Assembly (NCBI GenBank): GCA_045866275.1
Contig: BAAFRX010000003.1
Coordinates: 72,985 to 136,984, forward strand
Direction of reading: 5' to 3'
DNA from: Sideroxyarcus sp045866275
GTDB lineage: Bacteria; Pseudomonadota; Gammaproteobacteria; Burkholderiales; Gallionellaceae
DNA: 64,000 nt
Both the position numbers and the translations under genes were made by a program. Below are positions 58,871 to 64,000 of the stretch, piece after piece (within the stretch, counting starts at the first letter, position 1; each line of letters opens with the position of its first letter). The notes below the pieces were generated by a model, which saw nothing but the letters and a program-made list of their open reading frames with translations, had not been told where the DNA came from and searched no databases.

Positions 58871-61800
58871 GCTTGCACCTCGGGTTTTTCCAGGCCGAAG
58901 CGGCGATACAGGATGGGCAGCATGATCAGCGTCAACAGGGTCGAGCTGACCAGTCCGCCGGTGACCACGATGGCCAGGGGTTTCTGGATCTCGGAGCCGG
59001 GACCAGTCGCGAACAGGACTGGCAGCAGGCCGAAGGCCGTGATGCTGGCCGTCATCAGCACGGGGCGCAGACGGCGCTTGGCGCCCTCAAACACCACATC
59101 GGCCAGCGACAATCCTTCATCGTGCAACTGGTTGAAATAGGACACCATCACCACGCCGTTCAGCACCGCGATGCCCAGCAGCGCGATGAAGCCGACCGAG
59201 GCGGGAACGGACAGGTATTCGCCGCTGATCCACAGCGCGAACACGCCGCCGATCAAGGCGAACGGGATGTTGGTCAGGACCAGCGCGGCCTGGCGCACCG
59301 AGCCGAAGGTGGCGAACAGCAGCATGAAGATCATGCCCAGTGCGACCGGAATGACCACGGCAAGCCGCGCCGCTGCCCGCTGCTGGTTCTCGAACTGCCC
59401 GCCCCAGGTCAGTCGATAGCCGCTGGGCAGGTTGACTTGAGCGGCGACCGCAGCTTTCGCTTCCTCGACGAAGCCGACCAGATCGCGTCCGCGCACATTG
59501 CTCTGGATGACCACCATGCGCTGGCCGTCCTGGCGGTCCACCTTGACCGGGCCGTCTGCACGTTCCAGCTTGGCCACGACGGAAAGCGGCACGGCCTGTC
59601 CGTTGGGCAAAGGCAGCTTGATGGCAGCAAGCAAAGCGGGGGATTGGCGGATCTCGGCCATGCCGCGCATGATCAGCGGGGTGCGGCGCCCGTCCTCGAT
59701 GACCGTGCCCAGTTGCTGGCCTTCTATCTGGCTGCGCAAGGCCGTGCCGATGTCGTCCACGTTCAATCCCATGCGTCCCGCCGCCAGCCGGTCGATGATG
59801 ACGCGGTAATACTGCACGCCGCTGTTCTGCACGGTGTAAACGTCCTCGCTGCCGGGGATGCCTTCCAGCACTTTGACGATCTGCTCCGCGCGGTCGTTCA
59901 GCGTGGAGAGGTCGGTGCCGAACAGCTTGATGGCGACGTCGCCGCGCGCGCCGGTCAGCATCTCCGAGACGCGCATGGCGATGGGTTGCGTGAAGCCGTA
60001 TTCGATGCCCGGGAAGTCTTCCATCACTTTGCGGATGTCGTCGATGATGGCGTTCTTGTCACTGTTGCGCCATTCCTGCTGCGGCTTGAGCACGAGGAAG
60101 TTGTCGGTCTCGTTCAGACCCATCGGGTCGAGGCCCAGCTCGTCCGCGCCGGCACGCGATACGATGCCTTGCACTTCCGGCACCTGCTGCAGAATGGCAG
60201 TCTGGATGCGCTTGTCCAGCTCCGCCGTCTGCTCGATGTTGATGGAAGGCAGCTTGGAGGTCTGCATGATGATGTCGCCTTCGTCCATCTCCGGCATGAA
60301 GGTCTTGCCCAGCAACATATAGATGCCTGCGGTCACCAGCAGCAATGAAACCGCGCTGACGATGACGGCGCGTTCCTTCTCCAGCGCACGCCGCAGCAGC
60401 GGCACATAGATAGCCATTGCTTTGCGTACCAGCCAGGGCTCCTCGTGGCCGGCAGTCTTGAGCAGAAATGATGCGAGCATGGGCACGAAGGTCAGCGACA
60501 GCAGCAGCGAGCCGGCCAGCGCGAACACGATGGTGACGGCGACCGGGATGAACAGTTTGCCTTCCAGTCCCTGCAGCGTCATCAGCGGCAGGAACACGAT
60601 GATGATGATGGCGACCCCGGCCGCGACCGGGGTGATGACTTCCTTCACGGCGCGGTAGATTACATGCAGGTGCGGGATGTGTGCTTTGCGGTGTGCGAGA
60701 TGGTTGATGATGTTCTCCACCACCACCACCGCCGCATCGACCAGCATGCCGATCGCGATGGCCAGACCGCCCAGCGACATCAGATTGGCCGACATGCCGA
60801 ACTCGCCCATCAGAATGAAGGTGAACAATACTGCCAGCGGCAGGGTGAGCGCGACGACCAGTGCGGCACGCAGGTTGCCGAGAAACAACACCAGCAGGAT
60901 AATCACCAGGATGATGGCCTCACCCAATGCCTTGGAAACGGTGCCGACCGCGCGCTCGACCAGACTGCCCCGGTCATAGAACATACGGGTCGTCACGCCC
61001 GCCGGCAGGGTGGGGGCGATCTCGGCCAATTTGGCACGCACACCATTCACGACTTTTTGCGCATTCGCCCCGCGCAAGCCAAGCACCAAACCCTCGACGG
61101 CTTCGCCTTTGCCGTCTTTGGTGACTGTGCCATAGCGGGTCAGGCTACCGATACGCACTTGCGCAACGTCGTTCACACGGATTAGATTGCCATGGGTACC
61201 GACGATGACGATGTCACGCACATCCTGCAGGCTGCGGATGCTGCCCTCGGCGCGCACCAGCAGCGATTCGTCGCCGTCGCTAATGCGCCCGGCGCCATCA
61301 TTGCGATTGTTGGCCTGAATTGCTGCCTGCAACTCGGCAAAGGAGATACCGTGAGCGGATAGCGCATTATGGTCGGGCACGACCTCGAAACTGCGCGCCA
61401 GGCCGCCCAGCGAGTTGACATCGGCCACGCCGGGCAACGTGCGTAACGCCGGGCGTATGGTCCAGTCGAGCAGGGTGCGGCGCTCTTCCAGCGAAACACC
61501 TTCACCTTCCACGGTGAACATGAACATTTCGCCCAGCGGGGTGGTGATCGGCGCCAGTCCGCCCGAAGTATCGGCAGGCAAATCGCGCATGGCATTGTTC
61601 AAACGTTCGGCAACCTGCTGGCGCGCCCAGTAGATATCGGTCCCGTCATTGAAGTCGATGGTGATGTCGGCGATGGCGTATTTGGAGATGGAGCGCAGTA
61701 CGCGCTGATTGGGAATGCCCAGCATCTCCAGCTCGATCGGGGCGACGATGCGGGCTTCGACCTCTTCCGGCGTCATGCCGGGGGCTTTCATGATGATCTT

Positions 61801-61944
61801 GACCTGCGTGGTGGATACGTCCGGGAAGGCGTCGATGGGCAGTTCGCGGAAAGCGGATACACCGGCTCCGATCAACAGCAGCGTCAGAGCAGCCGCCAGC
61901 ATGCGCTGGGTCAGCGCGAATTCGACCAGTTTGGACAACATCAT
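58867..61944 (-). CDS. czcA: RND heavy-metal efflux pump (CzcA/CusA family)
   Basis: This inner-membrane proton/metal antiporter of 1025 residues has two sets of spans and large periplasmic loops. The fourth-span motif reads AIGMLVDAAVVVVEN, with the DAA form typical of CusA-like rather than the DFGxxxDGA form of CzcA. However, I do not see a full CusA methionine triad in the periplasmic part, which reads DPMGLNETDNFLVLKP, as in divalent-metal pumps. The metal is therefore undetermined. It overlaps its partners on both sides by four bases. Confidence 0.92.
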   Translation of the reverse strand: MMLSKLVEFALTQRMLAAALTLLLIGAGVSAFRELPIDAFPDVSTTQVKIIMKAPGMTPEEVEARIVAPIELEMLGIPNQRVLRSISKYAIADITIDFNDGTDIYWARQQVAERLNNAMRDLPADTSGGLAPITTPLGEMFMFTVEGEGVSLEERRTLLDWTIRPALRTLPGVADVNSLGGLARSFEVVPDHNALSAHGISFAELQAAIQANNRNDGAGRISDGDESLLVRAEGSIRSLQDVRDIVIVGTHGNLIRVNDVAQVRIGSLTRYGTVTKDGKGEAVEGLVLGLRGANAQKVVNGVRAKLAEIAPTLPAGVTTRMFYDRGSLVERAVGTVSKALGEAIILVIILLVLFLGNLRAALVVALTLPLAVLFTFILMGEFGMSANLMSLGGLAIAIGMLVDAAVVVVENIINHLAHRKAHIPHLHVIYRAVKEVITPVAAGVAIIIIVFLPLMTLQGLEGKLFIPVAVTIVFALAGSLLLSLTFVPMLASFLLKTAGHEEPWLVRKAMAIYVPLLRRALEKERAVIVSAVSLLLVTAGIYMLLGKTFMPEMDEGDIIMQTSKLPSINIEQTAELDKRIQTAILQQVPEVQGIVSRAGADELGLDPMGLNETDNFLVLKPQQEWRNSDKNAIIDDIRKVMEDFPGIEYGFTQPIAMRVSEMLTGARGDVAIKLFGTDLSTLNDRAEQIVKVLEGIPGSEDVYTVQNSGVQYYRVIIDRLAAGRMGLNVDDIGTALRSQIEGQQLGTVIEDGRRTPLIMRGMAEIRQSPALLAAIKLPLPNGQAVPLSVVAKLERADGPVKVDRQDGQRMVVIQSNVRGRDLVGFVEEAKAAVAAQVNLPSGYRLTWGGQFENQQRAAARLAVVIPVALGMIFMLLFATFGSVRQAALVLTNIPFALIGGVFALWISGEYLSVPASVGFIALLGIAVLNGVVMVSYFNQLHDEGLSLADVVFEGAKRRLRPVLMTASITAFGLLPVLFATGPGSEIQKPLAIVVTGGLVSSTLLTLIMLPILYRRFGLEKPEVQA

Positions 61945-63032
61945 TCGGCTCCGCTGCTCATGGCGCCGGATTTCAGCGTCGAGACGCCCTGCACGGCGAT
62001 CAACTCATCCCCTTTAAAGTCGCCGCCTATCAGGCTGCGTTGCGCACCTTCCAGTTTCACCGAGACCTTTTCGGCACGGAAGCCGGTGGGCGTTCTGACG
62101 AACACCACCGGCTGCTTGCCCAATCTGGCCAGTGCGCTGTTCGGGACGTTCCACTGCTTCATGCCGTTTCCTGCGGTGGCGATGTTCGCTTCCACATACT
62201 GGCCGGGGCGGAGTCCCTCTGTACCCTTGTTGATAAGTGCGCGGACCCGGATCGTCTGGCTACCACCGCTCAAGCTGCGACCGATAGCGGCCACTTTACC
62301 GCTTGCCGAATAGGCAGGGATGTCGACGGCCGCACCAACTTTGATGTTTTCGGAACTGGCCAGGGGAATTTGTATCTCCAAACCGAGCGGACTCAGTCGG
62401 GCCACTTGGAACAATGGTGTGGATGCATCGAGCCGCTGGCCCGAGCTGGCGGACTTGTCCAGAATGACGCCATCAATGGGCGAGGTAATAGCAAGTTGGC
62501 TACTCAATTCATTGTCGGACAGCAGTTGCTCGATTGCTTTGGATGGCATTCCGAATAACTTCAATGCCTGATGGCGTTCGGTCAGGATGGCATGTGCCTC
62601 GTTGCGCTGACTGCGTGTCGCGCGCAGGCGACTCTCCGCGATGATGCCGTCCTGCCACAATTCCTGGTCTCGTTTGAAGTTCTCCGTGGCGAGCTGGTCT
62701 TGCAGGTGTGCCTGCAACAGTCTGCGCTGGGCCTCAATGAAAGCCGGGCTTTGCAGTCTCGCCAACACCTGGCCCTTCTTTACAGCATCACCCACACCGA
62801 CCAGTGTTTGTTCGACCATCGCGGATAACGGTGTGCTGATGGTATAGAGCTGGTTGCCGGGGATGACCACTTGTGCAGGTAAATCGGAGATATCGCCGTT
62901 GGTTCGTGCCGGCAGCGGCGTAGTCGCAATACCCAGCTTGACGATCTGTTCCGCAGTCAATGCAATGTCTTGAGCATGAACGCCGCCGAAGAATTGCGAC
63001 AGGAACAGGATGGCGATTGATAGCTTTCTCAT
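61941..63032 (-). CDS. czcB: RND efflux membrane fusion protein (CzcB family)
   Basis: This periplasmic adaptor of the pump is 363 residues from ATG 63032, with a signal peptide (LSIAILFLSQFFGGVHA), then a barrel/lipoyl part (VVIPGNQLYTISTPLSAMVEQTLVGVGDAVKKGQVLARLQSP), a helical hairpin and the second half (LAITSPIDGVILDKSASSGQRLD). It lacks the His-rich N-terminal extension of CzcB. It is the first gene of the operon czcB-czcA-DUF3240-czcC; the upstream region holds no obvious metal regulator. Confidence 0.9.
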   Translation of the reverse strand: MRKLSIAILFLSQFFGGVHAQDIALTAEQIVKLGIATTPLPARTNGDISDLPAQVVIPGNQLYTISTPLSAMVEQTLVGVGDAVKKGQVLARLQSPAFIEAQRRLLQAHLQDQLATENFKRDQELWQDGIIAESRLRATRSQRNEAHAILTERHQALKLFGMPSKAIEQLLSDNELSSQLAITSPIDGVILDKSASSGQRLDASTPLFQVARLSPLGLEIQIPLASSENIKVGAAVDIPAYSASGKVAAIGRSLSGGSQTIRVRALINKGTEGLRPGQYVEANIATAGNGMKQWNVPNSALARLGKQPVVFVRTPTGFRAEKVSVKLEGAQRSLIGGDFKGDELIAVQGVSTLKSGAMSSGAE

Positions 63033-63288
63033 TATTTGGATTTTTCCGGTATGGCACGGTTGTTGTTGACGCGATTGCAAAGTGGCGAGATGCAGTTTGA
63101 AGACCCCATCAAACCTGCGAACTTTGCAAGAAGAACGAGCGTGCTATAGGTTGCCGTACTAAGAATTAGTTCCGTCGCTTGCGAGAAATTTATGTGGCTC
63201 GATTGTCGTGTGCGTAGCTAGCTGCATTTGGAAGAAACTTATCGAGAAAAAACAGTGCGCATGCATAAAGTGAATGGATTGAAACACA

Positions 63289-63476
63289 TCAATCCCGCAG
63301 CCATGTCGATTTTGATGGCGATGCCAACTCGGTGAAATTGAGGGGCGCTTCAATGCCAGCCTGTTTCAAGGCGCTTTTCCAAGCGTGAGTGTTGGGTATC
63401 GGCTTGCCTGCGTGGGTAAATACGCTCGCGGAATGTTTGCCTGCTGGCTGATTGAATGCCGCCAAGGCGTTACGAT
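63289..63476 (-). pseudogene. Decayed phage-type integrase fragment
   Basis: Minus-strand translation NALAAFNQPAGKHSASVFTHAGKPIPNTHAWKSALKQAGIEAPL resembles the stretch of tyrosine recombinases just before the catalytic HxxR box (VFT..GKPI..NT.AWK.ALKRAGIE). After GIE the reading is degraded and the catalytic box is absent. The remaining sequence between czcB and this fragment (63033-63288) shows no gene. Confidence 0.5.
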
Positions 63477-63830
63477 TTAGCGATCCTGGTGATCCTGCTC
63501 GCGCTCCTTCCATAAACGCGCAACAACTTTACCCAGCAGAGTGAAGGTTACGCCCCGGCTGAATACATTGAGCGCGAGTGCCCCCAGTGGAAAATCTGAC
63601 GGTGTGAGCAGGGCTTCGGACAAACTCCAGATTGCGCCGACGAGGAAGCCGATGAGGAGCGGGATCAGCAATTCAGACTGGCGATTGGATTGTAGCATCG
63701 GCATCTGTGCGGCCTGAATGATGGGCAGGCAATACAGCACATCCAGCGAGACATGGGTGTCGATCGTTGCATAGTTCAATACAGTGACCAGTGCAACTTC
63801 GAAAACGATAATGAATAAACTCAAATACAC
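63477..63830 (-). CDS. Small membrane protein, probable truncated sensor anchor
   Basis: This 117-residue protein has about three hydrophobic spans (LSLFIIVFEVALVTVLNYA; LIPLLIGFLVGAIWSLSEALL; ALALNVFSRGVTFTLLGKVVARLW) and ends in charged residues (KEREQDHQDR). The LDVLYCLPIIQAA and RLWKERE segments recall the N-terminal membrane anchor of some GGDEF or histidine kinase sensors; the output domain is missing where the integrase remnant begins. It may be a broken gene or a stand-alone membrane protein. Confidence 0.5.
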   Translation of the reverse strand: MYLSLFIIVFEVALVTVLNYATIDTHVSLDVLYCLPIIQAAQMPMLQSNRQSELLIPLLIGFLVGAIWSLSEALLTPSDFPLGALALNVFSRGVTFTLLGKVVARLWKEREQDHQDR

Positions 63831-63877
63831 GCGTTCACTCCATCTGCGGTTGCCCCATGAGCCGTGGCGGATTCTAT

Positions 63878-64000
63878 GAGCCTGTCATAAATTTTGTGTT
63901 TGAGGCATAACATGCAACCTGAAAGGAACATGTATGCCAAGCAAAACGAGCAAGAAGCAAGCTGCGGTTCTACCGCGCATTCCGAAGGAACTCATTGACC
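63878..64000 (+). mobile_element. Left end of an IS256-type insertion sequence (partial)
   Basis: GAGCCTGTCATAAATTTTGTG begins at 63878 in front of a transposase start and resembles terminal inverted repeats of IS256-family elements. The element continues past the window edge, so its right end and any target duplication cannot be seen. Confidence 0.6.
63934..64000 (+). CDS. IS256-family transposase (3' truncated by window)
   Basis: Only the first 22 codons are in the window, reading MPSKTSKKQAAVLPRIPKEL then ID. The segment LPxIPKELID is the typical opening of IS256-family mutator-type transposases. An AAAGGAAC ribosome site precedes the ATG. The family call rests on this short stretch and the upstream terminal-repeat-like sequence. 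Confidence 0.6.
   Translation, partial: MPSKTSKKQAAVLPRIPKELID

Noticed and set aside
58873..60348. A 491-codon plus-strand frame opposite czcA
   Set aside because: Antisense shadow of a gene with full RND motifs; the translation is His/Asp/Gln-rich with no recognisable fold.

Overview
The window looks like a chromosomal segment of a chemolithotrophic, sulfur-oxidising betaproteobacterium. The Nitrosomonadales, and Gallionellaceae/Sideroxydans-like relatives in particular, are my best guess from gene content alone; no search was run. The grounds are an oxidative-type (reverse) dissimilatory sulfite reductase operon with dsrEFH and dsrL, a type I sulfide:quinone oxidoreductase, a pyrophosphate-dependent glycolytic cluster, and a Mla/ExbBD/LpxK envelope gene set on GC-rich DNA.

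Region 1 (1-16259, all plus strand) is the dsr operon, cut at the left edge inside dsrB: dsrB-E-F-H-C-M-K-L-J-O-P-N. It is followed by a tightly packed tail: a DUF4202 protein, siroheme synthase cysG, an unusual fusion of an HTH-like/coiled-coil region with a [2Fe-2S] ferredoxin and a reductase, an exported protein, an ankyrin protein and two small unknowns. DsrEFH/DsrC relay sulfane sulfur. DsrAB (siroheme, with CysG and DsrN for the cofactor) oxidises it to sulfite. DsrL and DsrMKJOP handle the electrons.

Region 2 (16408-19745) is an MCE-type lipid-transport operon whose ATPase has lost every catalytic motif. It also carries a TPR lipoprotein and an isolated half of a class III nucleotide cyclase domain. 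A complete, normal Mla-type operon lies at 36956-40478 on the other strand. Region 3 (19753-32025) is housekeeping: thrS-infC (AUA start)-rpmI-rplT-pheST-ihfA-merR-like, tRNA-Pro(GGG), ndk, rlmN, pilF-like, rodZ-like, ispG.

Region 4 (32120-36708) holds sqr with a NarX/NarL-like two-component pair. The promoter regions of sqr and of the sensor kinase share a 16-nt motif (15/16). A phosphoesterase, a rhodanese and a MITE-like element follow. Region 5 (40613-52692) holds a PpiC-type isomerase, MltD, acetyl-CoA synthetase, an HD-GYP protein, an IS3 remnant, folD, a PPi cluster (ppa, H+-translocating hppA, PPi-type phosphofructokinase) and a di-iron MBL-fold protein.

Region 6 (52713-56798) is a minus-strand envelope/nucleotide run: glcG-like, adk, kdsB, a Trm112-like protein, lpxK, exbD, exbB. 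Region 7 (57303-64000) is an HME-RND metal efflux operon (czcB-czcA-DUF3240-czcC), then a scrap zone with a decayed integrase, a truncated membrane protein and the left end of an IS256-type element. Small palindromic repeats recur through the window, and two of them appear to lie in frame inside dsrN and kdsB.
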